Below, in pieces: positions 1 to 8,753 of a stretch of 42,180 nt of DNA. Each line of letters begins with the position of its first letter. The first letter of the stretch is position 1. The stretch is from JABIFK01 sp047619225 (GTDB lineage: Bacteria; Latescibacterota; UBA2968), in the NCBI GenBank assembly GCA_047619225.1, contig JBLHJX010000012.1, positions 1 to 42,180 on the forward strand, given 5' to 3'. The notes beneath the pieces were generated by a model. The model was not told the DNA's origin. It was given only the letters and a program-made list of their open reading frames with translations, and did no database searches. The translations under genes were made by a program, and so were the position numbers.

Positions 1-1152
1 GACAACTTATTGGCCAAATGGCCATTTCCAGAAACGTGTTATTGGGCATCCTATTTCACCTTGCCGCCCGGGCATGTTGCACCCTTTGGCGATTCACATT
101 TGGATGCCCCTCCTTTTGTAACGCATTTTTCAGCCATCGCCGATGCCACACAAGACAGCACCTTACAATGGTTCTATTTGCAAAATATTATCGAAAGCCA
201 TCATCGCAATTTGACTTGGGAATTGTTGTGGTACAACGCATCACTGGCGCCCACCTCACCTGAAGGCAAAATCCCAAGAGGCCGAGCCTTTAAAGCCCAC
301 AGTGCTTGCATCAGCTCGCGAAGCGATTGGAACCAACGCATCACCCCCTGTGTGGTCTATGGCAAAGGCGGTCACGGTGCTGAAGGACATGGCAATCATG
401 ATGCAGGCCAACTTTGCATCGACGCCTATGGCGAAAGACTCATCACCGATTTGGGATCCCCTCCGGGTTATCCCGCTGACTTCTTTGGCCCAAACCGATA
501 TGCATATTATAACGCATCTGTCACAGGTCATAACGTATTGACATTTGACAACCAAGAAATGAAACGGTCTGTCGAAGATTGCACTGAAATTTTAAGCGGC
601 CAATTTGACGATGAAAAAGGCGGGTATTGGTCGCTTGATCTAACCCCGATATATGAAGATGTCCTATCTGTTAACCGAACCGTTGTCTTTCTATCACCCG
701 ACATTGTTGTCGTTTTAGACACTGCCGAATGTAAAACAGACACGGAGATGATATTGCGATGGCATACCGTCACCGACGCAAAACAAAATGCCGATGGCCA
801 ATTTTATGTCACAAGCAAAAAGGCCGCCCTATCTGGTCGTGTCGTAAGGCTTGATGGCGATATGACATGCCGCTTAAATCATCATGCATACAAAGCACCG
901 TTTAACCGCATGCGATTGGGCAATGAATTTGAACAACGCTATGAACCCTTTGTTGAAGTCTCCCTATCTGACAAAAAATGCCGTTTATTAACCCTGTTTG
1001 CCATATATCCAGAAAACGATACCCCAAACTCTTGGCAAGAAACAGAGACAGGATGGCAGATTGACACGCCAAAGGGAAAAACAAACGTTCAAATTTTAAA
1101 TGATATATTAAGGGTTGAAAATGAAGTAAACAGTTGGCACGTCAGCCTATAG
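1..1152 (+). CDS. Heparinase II/III-family polysaccharide lyase, 5' truncated by window edge
   Basis: The frame is open to the first base, so the N-terminus lies outside the window; a TTG at 10 is not a convincing start. About 380 C-terminal residues remain. The stretch GAEGHGNHDAGQL followed by AYGERLITDLG resembles the conserved start of the heparinase II/III C-terminal beta-sandwich, where such proteins have an H-x-N/D-D-A-G core and a sugar-facing surface. The preceding helical part (FGDSHLDAPP region) fits the alpha/alpha toroid half. Family members cleave uronic-acid-containing polysaccharides by beta-elimination and are usually exported; a signal peptide cannot be checked here. The next gene begins 38 bases downstream on the same strand, so an operon is likely. 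Exact substrate (heparin, alginate, other) is not decidable. Confidence 0.72.
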   Translation, partial: DNLLAKWPFPETCYWASYFTLPPGHVAPFGDSHLDAPPFVTHFSAIADATQDSTLQWFYLQNIIESHHRNLTWELLWYNASLAPTSPEGKIPRGRAFKAHSACISSRSDWNQRITPCVVYGKGGHGAEGHGNHDAGQLCIDAYGERLITDLGSPPGYPADFFGPNRYAYYNASVTGHNVLTFDNQEMKRSVEDCTEILSGQFDDEKGGYWSLDLTPIYEDVLSVNRTVVFLSPDIVVVLDTAECKTDTEMILRWHTVTDAKQNADGQFYVTSKKAALSGRVVRLDGDMTCRLNHHAYKAPFNRMRLGNEFEQRYEPFVEVSLSDKKCRLLTLFAIYPENDTPNSWQETETGWQIDTPKGKTNVQILNDILRVENEVNSWHVSL

Positions 1153-1190
1153 ATGCCATGCAAATACCTTTTTCCCCATAAGGATAATTT

Positions 1191-2144
1191 ATGCCATATA
1201 AAATGATTGTTCCCGATTTGGGCGATGACGCCCTCACACGGCTTCGCACGTCCGTACCTGAAATGGACTTCTTTGTTGCCAAAAACAAAGAAGAAGCCCT
1301 CGCACTTGCACCCGAAGCAGATGCCATTTACACCTTTTGCTCAACCGAGTTATTGGCCGTTGCGCCCAAGCTCAAATGGGTACAGGCACTCAGTGCGGGT
1401 GTCGAGCGTTATCCATTTGAAGCATTAGAAAAACGAGGCATTGTTTTTACAAATGCCAGCGGTATTTATGGCCCACACCTGGCCGATCATCTCATGGCAT
1501 TCATCTTGGCATTCAGCCGACAGCTGCCCGTTTTGTTTCGTTCCCAACAAGCCCACGAATGGAAAAGCCGCAAAACCTATCCACCTGGTGATTTGCGTGG
1601 GCAAACCTTGTTAATCGACGGCCTGGGTGGTACGGGGCAAGACTTGGCACAACGAGCCCATGGCTTTGACATGAGAGTCATTGCCACACGTCGTCACCCA
1701 AACCAAAACAAACCCGATACCGTCGAAGCCGTTTATGGGCACGATCAATTACACACCTTATTGCCTGAAGCCGATTGGGTTGCCGTCTGTGTGCCTCTCA
1801 CGGATGAAACACAGGATCGTTACCACGACCCAGAATTTGCCCTCATGAAAAACACTGCCTACATTACCAACATTGCACGGGGCAAAATTATCAATACAGA
1901 TGCATTGATGCGTGCATTAGACAACGGGCAAATCGCAGGTGCGGGCCTGGATGTCACAGACCCCGAACCATTGCCCGCCGGCCACCTCTTATGGGATTAT
2001 GAAAATGTCATCATCACACCCCATGCATCAGGCCATTCTCCCCAAGCAGATGATCGTCTTCTGGACTTAATCTGTGAAAATGCTCAACGATTTATAAAAG
2101 GTGAACCCTTAAAGAATCAAGTACACTTAGATTTGAAATATTGA
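1191..2144 (+). CDS. D-isomer-specific 2-hydroxyacid dehydrogenase (NADP-type)
   Basis: 317 residues, the usual family length. The nucleotide-binding motif is GLGGTG near residue 145. The strand that normally ends in an acidic NAD-selecting residue instead reads IATRRHP, and an R-R pair here is typical of NADPH-preferring glyoxylate/hydroxypyruvate reductases. The catalytic set is visible: Arg in NIARGKI, Glu in DPEPLP and His in TPHASG. The enzyme would reduce a 2-oxoacid to the D-2-hydroxyacid in the cytoplasm. AAGGAT lies just upstream of the ATG. It sits between a polysaccharide lyase and a lactonase-like amidohydrolase, so a role in sugar-acid catabolism is inferred. The actual substrate is unknown. 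Confidence 0.85.
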   Translation: MPYKMIVPDLGDDALTRLRTSVPEMDFFVAKNKEEALALAPEADAIYTFCSTELLAVAPKLKWVQALSAGVERYPFEALEKRGIVFTNASGIYGPHLADHLMAFILAFSRQLPVLFRSQQAHEWKSRKTYPPGDLRGQTLLIDGLGGTGQDLAQRAHGFDMRVIATRRHPNQNKPDTVEAVYGHDQLHTLLPEADWVAVCVPLTDETQDRYHDPEFALMKNTAYITNIARGKIINTDALMRALDNGQIAGAGLDVTDPEPLPAGHLLWDYENVIITPHASGHSPQADDRLLDLICENAQRFIKGEPLKNQVHLDLKY

Positions 2145-2174
2145 TCCCCTAAAACGAAAACGAGGAGCCCTCCC

Positions 2175-3017
2175 ATGATCATCGACACACACACCCATTT
2201 ATATGACCCCGAACGCCCCCAAGGCATACCTTGGCCACCCAAAGACAATACATTGTTATATCGCCAAGTTTTACCACCCAATTATCGTGCTGTTGCAGAA
2301 CTCGAAGGTGTGACAGGCACCATTGTTGTAGAAGCCAGCGTTTGGCTTGAAGACAATCAATGGATTCTCGACGTTGCAGAAAATGAACCCTTTATTGTTG
2401 GCTTTGTAGGCAACTTAGATCCATCCGATCCCAACTTCGAAGCTCACCTCGACCGCTTTTGCGCCAACCCACTCTTTCGAGGCATTCGTTTAGGCAGTGG
2501 TCGCATCAAAAACTATTCATTGGATGATTTTTACCACGTAGCGAAAAAACTAGCAGACCGTGACTTGGAAGTCGATTTGCTTATCCGCACACCCGAGTTG
2601 GCAACCGCCGCAGATTTGGCAGCACGTATTCCTGAATTGCGCATTGTCATCAATCACATTGCGCACGTACCCATAAATGGACAAACACCAGACGCCGATT
2701 GGGTCGCAGGCATTCGTGCCGTGGCACAACACCCCAATGTCTATATGAAAGGCTCTGCTTTTTCCGAAATGGCACAAGACACACCTGCTCCCCGTGAGGT
2801 ATCGTATTATGAACCGACCTTAGACATTTTATGGGACGCCTTTGGTGAAGACCGTATCATTTACGGCAGCAATTGGCCCGTATGTGAACGCGCCGCACCC
2901 TATGCAACCGTACAGCATATTGTATCGGAATATTTCAAAAGCAAAGGCGAAGAAGCCGTCGAAAAATATTTCTGGAAAAACGCCAAAGCAGCATACAAAT
3001 GGATAGATCGTTCATGA
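2175..3017 (+). CDS. Amidohydrolase-2 family protein, sugar-lactonase-like
   Basis: 280 residues with the Amidohydrolase_2 TIM-barrel layout. The N-terminal metal motif is DTHTH (residues 4-8), a later strand carries INHIAH, and the C-terminal signature is YGSNWPVC. The GSNWPV form is common in COG3618 proteins such as L-fuconolactonase and L-rhamnonolactonase, where N replaces the usual D. It probably opens a sugar lactone in the cytoplasm, following an oxidising dehydrogenase. A GAGGAGC ribosome site (cgaggagccctccc) precedes the ATG. The stop overlaps the next gene's start as ATGA, so the two are probably translationally coupled. Lactonase function is inferred from motif form and context, not demonstrated. 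Confidence 0.8.
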   Translation: MIIDTHTHLYDPERPQGIPWPPKDNTLLYRQVLPPNYRAVAELEGVTGTIVVEASVWLEDNQWILDVAENEPFIVGFVGNLDPSDPNFEAHLDRFCANPLFRGIRLGSGRIKNYSLDDFYHVAKKLADRDLEVDLLIRTPELATAADLAARIPELRIVINHIAHVPINGQTPDADWVAGIRAVAQHPNVYMKGSAFSEMAQDTPAPREVSYYEPTLDILWDAFGEDRIIYGSNWPVCERAAPYATVQHIVSEYFKSKGEEAVEKYFWKNAKAAYKWIDRS

Positions 3018-4276
3018 ACATCTTTTGTTACATATACACCCTCATACTCTTTTGTACGCCAGCCATCGCCTATGGACAAGTCACTCTTTCTAGTGGGCAA
3101 GTTTCTCATCGTCCACAAGATTTAGCGACCACAACCTTCTACGCATTGGGCGATTGGGGTACCGGGTATGTAAAACAAGAACCCGTTGCAATTGCATTAG
3201 AACGCAATGTCGCCCGCGTGCCACAAAACAAACAGACGACACCCTTTGTCATTGGGTTGGGTGATAATATTTATGAATCCGGCTTGCCCTATCACAAAAA
3301 CTCAGATGCACTGATCTATGCGTGGAATGATCCTGAAGTATTTAACGCATTTGAAAATACCTTTGGTCACGTGTACCAACATGTCACCTATCAAGATACG
3401 CCTGTCGTTTTTCATGTGGTTCCGGGCAATCACGATTACGATGGCAACTCACAAAAGAAAGACAAAAAATACGGCGATGTTTTGTTGCTAGAAAGCAAGG
3501 GCGAAAATTTATACCCAGGCAGGTGGAAATACTATCCCATTGACCACAGCGTGACAAATGCCACAGACACCAATGACTTTCGGGAATATGTACATTTAAG
3601 ATCGTACGTCGATGACCATGGGATGTATGGTTTAACCTTGCCCCAAAAATTGGATTTGCCAAATCAAGACCTGATCGTGGCCGTGGCAATAGATACGCAA
3701 ATATTATTGGAAATGTATGAAGAAGACGAGGATGAACTCTTAGAAAAACATTGGGCGCGCTTAGGGGAGATTCTGGCGGCACACCAAAACATACCTTGGA
3801 AAATCATTGTGGGGCATCACCCTATTGCCAGCTGGGGATTGCATGGCGGCGCACAAGGCGGCATCAAAGGTGCTTTTCGGTATGGCGTGGGCATCATGCA
3901 GGATTTAAAAGACGGGGATTATAAAAAGTTTCGCAAACGACTGGCGTCTGTAATGAAGAAACACGATGTCCGCCTATATCTTTCAGGCCACGACCACAAT
4001 CTCCAACTCATTGCATTAGATCAATATGACCCAGAATTACTCGCCTTAGACTCCGGATATTTTCAACTCGTCTCAGGCAGTGCAGGTAAGTTGTCATCTG
4101 TCGACAAAGACCACAAAGCCATCGCAACCTATGACGCACAAAACGGTTTTGTGCGTCTTGACATAAATAAAAAAACATGCTGGATTGAATTCTTGAGTTA
4201 CGACGCCAACACAGGTGATGATATTTCACTGGGCATTTGGAAAATAGAAAAAGGAGCAACACATGAAACCAAATAA
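3014..4276 (+). CDS. Exported purple-acid-phosphatase-like metallophosphoesterase
   Basis: The start at 3014 is preferred over the upstream in-frame ATG at 2999 because it overlaps the previous stop as ATGA and immediately gives a signal peptide (hydrophobic YIYTLILFCTPAIA, then AYG). The five calcineurin-like metal motifs appear in order: GDWGTG, GLGDNIYESG, GNHDY, VGHHP and GHDHN. This set matches purple acid phosphatase/tartrate-resistant acid phosphatase-like enzymes, about 420 residues. It would hydrolyse phosphomonoesters outside the cytoplasmic membrane. A regulatory or phosphate-scavenging role within a glycan cluster is possible, but no pho-box was recognised. It overlaps the following aldolase by 14 bases. 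Confidence 0.85.
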   Translation: MNIFCYIYTLILFCTPAIAYGQVTLSSGQVSHRPQDLATTTFYALGDWGTGYVKQEPVAIALERNVARVPQNKQTTPFVIGLGDNIYESGLPYHKNSDALIYAWNDPEVFNAFENTFGHVYQHVTYQDTPVVFHVVPGNHDYDGNSQKKDKKYGDVLLLESKGENLYPGRWKYYPIDHSVTNATDTNDFREYVHLRSYVDDHGMYGLTLPQKLDLPNQDLIVAVAIDTQILLEMYEEDEDELLEKHWARLGEILAAHQNIPWKIIVGHHPIASWGLHGGAQGGIKGAFRYGVGIMQDLKDGDYKKFRKRLASVMKKHDVRLYLSGHDHNLQLIALDQYDPELLALDSGYFQLVSGSAGKLSSVDKDHKAIATYDAQNGFVRLDINKKTCWIEFLSYDANTGDDISLGIWKIEKGATHETK

Positions 4277-5024
4277 AATGAAAGCAAAAATCCAAGCAGG
4301 CGAAACCGCTTTTGGTGTATCCATTATGATCCCAAGTGTCCAAATTGTAGAAATGGTTGGACACTTGGGTTTTGACTGGATACTCATCGACTGTGAACAT
4401 GGCAACATCACCTTAGAAGCAGCCGAAGCCCTTACATTAGCCGCAGAAGCCGTGGGCCTCACACCCATTGCTCGACCACGTAAAAACGCGCCCGAAGAAA
4501 TTTTACAACTCATGGATCGCGGCGTCATGGGCGTGCAAGTGCCTCATGTCAAAACAGCCCAAGACGCCCAAAACGCGGTCAATGCCGTCAAATATTACCC
4601 CCTTGGCACCCGCGGTTTGGGTGGTGGAACCCGTGCAGCCTCATACGGCCTCTCTGGCTCCATGGACGAATACATCGCCGCCACCAACCGCGAAACACTC
4701 GTCTGCGTACAAATTGAAGAAGAAGAAGCCGCACACAATATCGATGAAATACTCCAAGTCGAAAACATCGACGTCTTCTTCATCGGCCCAAATGACCTCT
4801 CCCAATCCATGGGCCATCCCGGCAATCCAAAAGTACCAGAAGTCGCCCAACTTATTGACCGCACATTTGAAAAAATACACGCTGCCGGCAAAGCTTCCGG
4901 CACCCCCGGCACCATCGATAACATCCAAGAAGTCATCAACAAAGGTGTCCTATACACCTACAACCACATTCCCAAACTCCTCAACACCGCATCCCTACAA
5001 TTCTTCGAAAAAGCAAAAGGATAA
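4263..5024 (+). CDS. HpcH/HpaI-family aldolase (2-keto-3-deoxy sugar-acid aldolase-like)
   Basis: 253 residues, normal for the family. Recognisable motifs are IDCEHG (catalytic His), IARPR (substrate Arg), GVQVPHV, YYPLGTRGLGGG, QIEEEE (metal Glu) and GPNDLSQSMG (metal Asp). The family includes RhmA/YfaU (2-keto-3-deoxy-L-rhamnonate aldolase) and HpaI. These are class II metal-dependent enzymes that split 2-keto-3-deoxy acids into pyruvate and an aldehyde. AAAGGAG precedes the ATG by about six bases, inside the end of the previous gene. It is the last gene of the left-hand operon and is followed by a terminator. Sugar-acid substrate is inferred from context. Confidence 0.85.
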   Translation: MKPNKMKAKIQAGETAFGVSIMIPSVQIVEMVGHLGFDWILIDCEHGNITLEAAEALTLAAEAVGLTPIARPRKNAPEEILQLMDRGVMGVQVPHVKTAQDAQNAVNAVKYYPLGTRGLGGGTRAASYGLSGSMDEYIAATNRETLVCVQIEEEEAAHNIDEILQVENIDVFFIGPNDLSQSMGHPGNPKVPEVAQLIDRTFEKIHAAGKASGTPGTIDNIQEVINKGVLYTYNHIPKLLNTASLQFFEKAKG

Positions 5025-5101
5025 GCATCTCCACATAAAAACCCGATCAGATCAACCCATCAAGATTTTCCGTACCCTTCCATTTACCTCGTAATTTGAA
5101 A

Positions 5102-5129
5102 AAGCCCCAGCAAGCATTTGCTGGGGCTT
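5102..5129. terminator. Intrinsic terminator, probably bidirectional
   Basis: Perfect 12-bp inverted repeat (AAGCCCCAGCAA / TTGCTGGGGCTT) with a 4-base GCAT loop. It lies between the convergent aldolase (+) and the small membrane-protein gene (-). Read on the minus strand the stem is followed by TTTTTC; on the plus strand by a weaker T/C tract. Confidence 0.85.
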
Positions 5130-5154
5130 CTCTGTTCTTACCATACAATATCAA

Positions 5155-5310
5155 TTAATCTGTGTTATAAATCCTATCAACAAGCTCTCGAAACCAAAAA
5201 GGGCGTGTAAAAACAACGTGAAGCAAAACCAATCCCAAAATGGGAATAGGGATAATAACATCAATCAAACAGATTCCAATAAGCATCGCAACAAGCTGAG
5301 TCTTGGGCAT
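5155..5310 (-). CDS. Small single-span membrane protein, 51 residues
   Basis: Short reading frame immediately downstream of the FAH-family gene on the same strand. It starts MPKTQLVAM, has a long hydrophobic stretch (about residues 6-33, containing IGICLIDVIIPIP and LGLVLLHVV), and ends in a charged tail with RPFWFRELVDRIY. An AGGAG ribosome site sits beside the FAH stop codon. Two consecutive ATGs exist (5313 and 5310); the second has better spacing and is used here. The tail after an R-P, with aromatic and charged residues, suggests a membrane anchor with a cytoplasmic amphipathic end. No function is recognised. The strong ribosome site, operon position and coherent membrane topology support a real gene. 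Confidence 0.6.
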   Translation of the reverse strand: MPKTQLVAMLIGICLIDVIIPIPILGLVLLHVVFTRPFWFRELVDRIYNTD

Positions 5311-5319
5311 CATCAACTC

Positions 5320-6183
5320 CTACTTTTTCAAATCGCGAACAGGATTGGTCAGCAATTCAAACCCGTCAATGCGACAGGTCACCACATCTCCATCTGCAAT
5401 AGGAACAGCACCCGGTGTGCCCGTTGAAATCACATCACCCGGTTGCATCGTCATCACCTGAGAGTGAAACGAAACAAGATCATCCGGCGGAAACGTCATA
5501 TTGGAAACCACATTCGTCGCGTGATCTTCACCATTAATTACCGTTGCTACATTGAGCGTCATCACATCGCCCACTTCATCCGGCGTCACCAGCTCAGGCC
5601 CGAACACAAAAAACGTATCAAAGTTCTTGCAAAGCGTGAGATAACGTGGATTGAGCTTCAGAATATCTTCAGCCGTCATATCAATGATCGTTGTAAACCC
5701 TGCAACAACATCCAACCAATTTTCTTTTGATACATCCTTACACGTTTTTCCAAACACCACACCCAATTCCGCTTCGGCCGTCGTACGCTCTGAAAGTGTG
5801 GGAATTTCAATCGTATCCCCAGGGCCAATGACCGTTGTTGATGACTTGATAAAACTACCCGGATATTTGTCGGGCACCTTTTCTGACAAATCGCTGGCAT
5901 GTTCGGCATAATTCAAACCAATCCCCCAAATGCGATTGGGGTAACGATACAGCGGTGCAAAGGTGTATCCCTGTTCTGTCTGCAAACCATCAAGAATTCC
6001 TTTGCCATCTCTATCATACCAAATTTTCAAAAGATCAAACTGGTTTGACTGAAGCAAAATACGCAAATTCGTCGGAAATTGAACATCTTGTGTGCTATTA
6101 ATCCGATTGATTGAAACATACCCATTCTCAGTTTTTACAGCGGCCATTTCTTGGCCATTTTTGTTGATCGTTGCAATTCTCAT
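5320..6183 (-). CDS. Fumarylacetoacetate hydrolase (FAH)-family protein
   Basis: 287 residues with the FAH C-terminal fold. Seen are WGIGLNYAEHA, the metal pair in AEAELGVVFG (E-x-E), a later acidic site in TIIDMTAED, and the closing MQPGDVISTGTPGAVP. The family contains 2-hydroxyhepta-2,4-diene-1,7-dioate isomerases, acylpyruvate hydrolases and 2,4-diketo-3-deoxy-sugar-acid hydrolases. The last is the most attractive role beside sugar-acid genes: pyruvate is released from an oxidised keto-deoxy sugar acid. It begins three bases after the sulfatase stop and its own stop overlaps the ribosome site of the small membrane-protein gene, so one transcript is likely. Substrate is inferred. Confidence 0.85.
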   Translation of the reverse strand: MRIATINKNGQEMAAVKTENGYVSINRINSTQDVQFPTNLRILLQSNQFDLLKIWYDRDGKGILDGLQTEQGYTFAPLYRYPNRIWGIGLNYAEHASDLSEKVPDKYPGSFIKSSTTVIGPGDTIEIPTLSERTTAEAELGVVFGKTCKDVSKENWLDVVAGFTTIIDMTAEDILKLNPRYLTLCKNFDTFFVFGPELVTPDEVGDVMTLNVATVINGEDHATNVVSNMTFPPDDLVSFHSQVMTMQPGDVISTGTPGAVPIADGDVVTCRIDGFELLTNPVRDLKK

Positions 6184-6186
6184 ATT

Positions 6187-7788
6187 TTATCCCGTCACCG
6201 TAAATGTAGCCACCTTCTCTTCACTTTCTTTGTAACCAATGCGAATTGCTTTGGCACTCAGTGTATTTTGCCCCTCCTGCAAACGAATAGGCCCCGTATA
6301 CAAACGCCAATGTGTATCACCCTCAAGTTGATACGCCATAGACGCGCCCTGCGTGGCATTGTAAAACTGAACCATAAACGGTCCCTTAAATGTGCCCCCA
6401 TCAGGCGTCGCTTCTCTGCCCATATTTTCTTCGCAAATAGGAATAAACACAGGTGCCGCTGTTTGAGGTTGCTCTTTGCCCTGATACATTTGAAAAACCA
6501 TCTGATCTTCAGGCACATCACCCCACGTATCACACGCTGCACGCCAATCATCCAACACCATTTGCATCGTGATCAACGTATCGGTATGTGCTGGATCATT
6601 GGCCAAATTGTGGATCTCAAAAGGATCCTTCTCTGTATCATAAAGCTCATCAACGGGCCGATGTGTTTGAAACATAATTTTTTGTGGCCCTTCAAGTTTA
6701 TCGGCCAAATGCAAACGCCACATCTCTTCAAGAATGGGGTGACGGTTGCGATATGGTATCCAAAGCAAGTACGGGTTTTCGGGATGATAATTGCGAATGT
6801 ATTTATATCGTTTGTCCCTTACCGCACGCATCATATCATATGACTCATCAAAACGATCTCGCAGTGCATAGATATAATCCCGCTCTGTTTTCTGCGGTCC
6901 CACAAACGGCTGACCATGCATGTGCGATGGGATATCAACTCCACACAGTGACAAAACCGTTGGGCCCAAATCAACCATACTCACAAGCTGATCGGTTTCT
7001 GTGCCCGGCTCAATTTCACCAGGCCAACGCACAATGAGGGGAATGCGAATACCCGCATCATAAGGCCAGCGTTTACCCCGTGGCAAACCGGCACCATGAT
7101 CGCTCCACAGCATCACAATCGTATTGCCGGCAAGCCCATCTTCTTCAAGCTGATCGAGCAATTCACCCACACGTTGGTCGGCTTCTGCTAGGTTGTCGTA
7201 AAGGCGTGCAATGGCAATGCGCGTTTTGGGTGTGTCGGGCAAATAAGGGGGTACTGCCACAGCATTGGGGTCTGTCGTAATTTCTGGTCGTTTCTCGGGC
7301 CACATGCCACTTTCATGCGTGACTGTTGGATTGAAGACCGCAAAAAACGGTGCGCCTTCTGGGCGGTTGCGCCAATGTGCTTCGTTGCTCAACTCATCCC
7401 AGGTCGTAATGGGTGGTGCAAATTGATAATCTGTTTTTGCATTGTTGGTGCAAAAGTATCCGGCAGCACGTAGATATTCGGGAAAACACTTCACATAATG
7501 AGGTGGAACAGCATCATAGGGTGTGGGTAATTCGGGTGCGTGTTCGTTGGTATGGCGGGTGCGCATATGTTGGGCGCCTATGGCCGATTGATACATGCCT
7601 GTAATAATAGCGGCTCGACTGGGGGCACAAACGCCTGAGGTTGAAAATGCATTGGGATAACGACAGCCGCCTGCTGCAAGGCGGTCAATGTTGGGGGTGT
7701 GGGCAACGGGATCGCCATAACAGCCAAAACGGGGGCTGGTGTCTTCGAGGGAGATCCAGAGGATGTTTGGGTGTGTATTTGTAGGCAT
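6187..7788 (-). CDS. Type I sulfatase with C-terminal chitobiase-like beta-sandwich
   Basis: The ATG at 7788 is chosen over 7845 because AAGGA lies six bases upstream and the protein then starts MPTNTHPNILWIS, typical of cytoplasmic-start sulfatases. The formylglycine motif is VCAPSR with Cys54. Metal and core motifs include LEDTSPRFGCYG, MLWSDHGAG and a heparan-N-sulfatase-like layout. About 65 C-terminal residues (FMVQFYNATQGASMAYQLEG, then YTGPI and AKAIRIGY) resemble the CHB_HEX_C Fn3-like domain. No signal peptide is evident, so desulfation may act on imported oligosaccharides, or export uses another route. It heads the minus-strand operon with the FAH-family gene. The sulfated sugar is unknown. 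Confidence 0.88.
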   Translation of the reverse strand: MPTNTHPNILWISLEDTSPRFGCYGDPVAHTPNIDRLAAGGCRYPNAFSTSGVCAPSRAAIITGMYQSAIGAQHMRTRHTNEHAPELPTPYDAVPPHYVKCFPEYLRAAGYFCTNNAKTDYQFAPPITTWDELSNEAHWRNRPEGAPFFAVFNPTVTHESGMWPEKRPEITTDPNAVAVPPYLPDTPKTRIAIARLYDNLAEADQRVGELLDQLEEDGLAGNTIVMLWSDHGAGLPRGKRWPYDAGIRIPLIVRWPGEIEPGTETDQLVSMVDLGPTVLSLCGVDIPSHMHGQPFVGPQKTERDYIYALRDRFDESYDMMRAVRDKRYKYIRNYHPENPYLLWIPYRNRHPILEEMWRLHLADKLEGPQKIMFQTHRPVDELYDTEKDPFEIHNLANDPAHTDTLITMQMVLDDWRAACDTWGDVPEDQMVFQMYQGKEQPQTAAPVFIPICEENMGREATPDGGTFKGPFMVQFYNATQGASMAYQLEGDTHWRLYTGPIRLQEGQNTLSAKAIRIGYKESEEKVATFTVTG

Positions 7789-7878
7789 TGAAAATCCTTG
7801 GGGAGAAGAAATTTGAAACAACGAGGGTAACAAGTTTTGGTGCAAGTCACATTTTTTTGCTCGTATTGCCTACGGCGT

Positions 7879-7909
7879 CCTACTTTCTTTAACGGCCAAA
7901 GAAAGTAGG
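7879..7909. repeat. Palindromic dispersed-type repeat, CCTACTTTCTTT hairpin
   Basis: Perfect 12-bp inverted repeat (CCTACTTTCTTT / AAAGAAAGTAGG) around a 7-base AACGGCC loop, in the 295-base gap between the sulfatase and the GNAT gene. Similar AAAGAAAGTAGG hairpins occur as dispersed intergenic repeats in many bacteria. The following 90 bases (about 7985-8075) are C/A-rich and G-poor on the plus strand and hold no gene I can support. Confidence 0.6.
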
Positions 7910-8083
7910 CAAAGAAATCCGCCACTGCGTGGAGCCTTTAATAGGCTTCCGTGTTTTTACGAGCGTAGACCACCCTCACCAGCCCGCGCAGTTCCCACAC
8001 CCCACCTCGTGTTCCACACGCCCAACACCCACACATCACTACCCACCAACTGCACAACGGCCCACACCACCAGCGAGTCGTAT

Positions 8084-8605
8084 TTAGGTTTTATACCGGA
8101 TTGTAGCACCGTATTCTTCTAAGTCTTTGATGATTTGGGCACAGCGGTCTTTGTTAAGTTGAAATTCCATGTCGTATCGATGAATATCGAGTGCATAGTG
8201 ATCGTGGGTCACTTGGGTTACATGAAAACCCATGCGCTCAAAAAAGCCACATGTATACTGGTTGGTGTCGTTGGTTACCAAACAATCGGGTGTCTGTTGG
8301 CTAATATATACCAAGCGGGCGAGCAATAAAAAACGACCCAGTCCTTGGCGGTGCATATCATTTCGGATCATGCCCCAGCACAAACCAGCCGAAGACTTGT
8401 CTGCTACAAATGTGACGCCCCCACAACCAATGATTTCTTGGTCTTCATTTTCGATAACCCAAAATGGGTGGCGTAGATCTGTTAGAAATTGTTCAAAATC
8501 AGGCAACTCAGTCATGCTGAAGAAGCGTGGCGTGTTGCCTTCGAACATGGCCACGCATGCAGCGTGGTCTTGTTCTGCGTATGGACGTAAATGTATAGTA
8601 TTCAT
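8084..8605 (-). CDS. GNAT-family N-acetyltransferase
   Basis: 173 residues. The acetyl-CoA pyrophosphate-binding motif A is MHRQGLGRFLL (Q-x-x-G-x-G form), preceded by the beta-strand IGCGGVTF and followed by TNQYTCGFFERMGF, which matches motif B with the usual aromatic-G-F ending. It would acetylate an amine, the acceptor being unknown. It is divergent from the PuuD-like gene at 8754, with about 150 bases between them for two promoters. A GGGG tract lies just before the ATG. GNAT proteins are so diverse that only family assignment is justified. Confidence 0.82.
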   Translation of the reverse strand: MNTIHLRPYAEQDHAACVAMFEGNTPRFFSMTELPDFEQFLTDLRHPFWVIENEDQEIIGCGGVTFVADKSSAGLCWGMIRNDMHRQGLGRFLLLARLVYISQQTPDCLVTNDTNQYTCGFFERMGFHVTQVTHDHYALDIHRYDMEFQLNKDRCAQIIKDLEEYGATIRYKT

Positions 8606-8753
8606 GGGGGTTAATATAACATGGTCATAAAATGATACAAATCAAAAAAATATTTATTACGCCCAAAAGCTGACCGAGAAAATACATTGATTGGTCACAA
8701 AAAATGCGTACCTTGTTCAACAATTCCAAATAACGAAAAATGTGGTGGTAAAC

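Noticed and set aside
4468..5094. 208-codon plus-strand frame
   Set aside because: It overlaps the aldolase in another phase and has a K/T/P/S-rich composition typical of a shadow.
7578..7925. 115-codon minus-strand frame covering the hairpin repeat
   Set aside because: It overlaps the sulfatase start in another phase and the remainder is repeat sequence.
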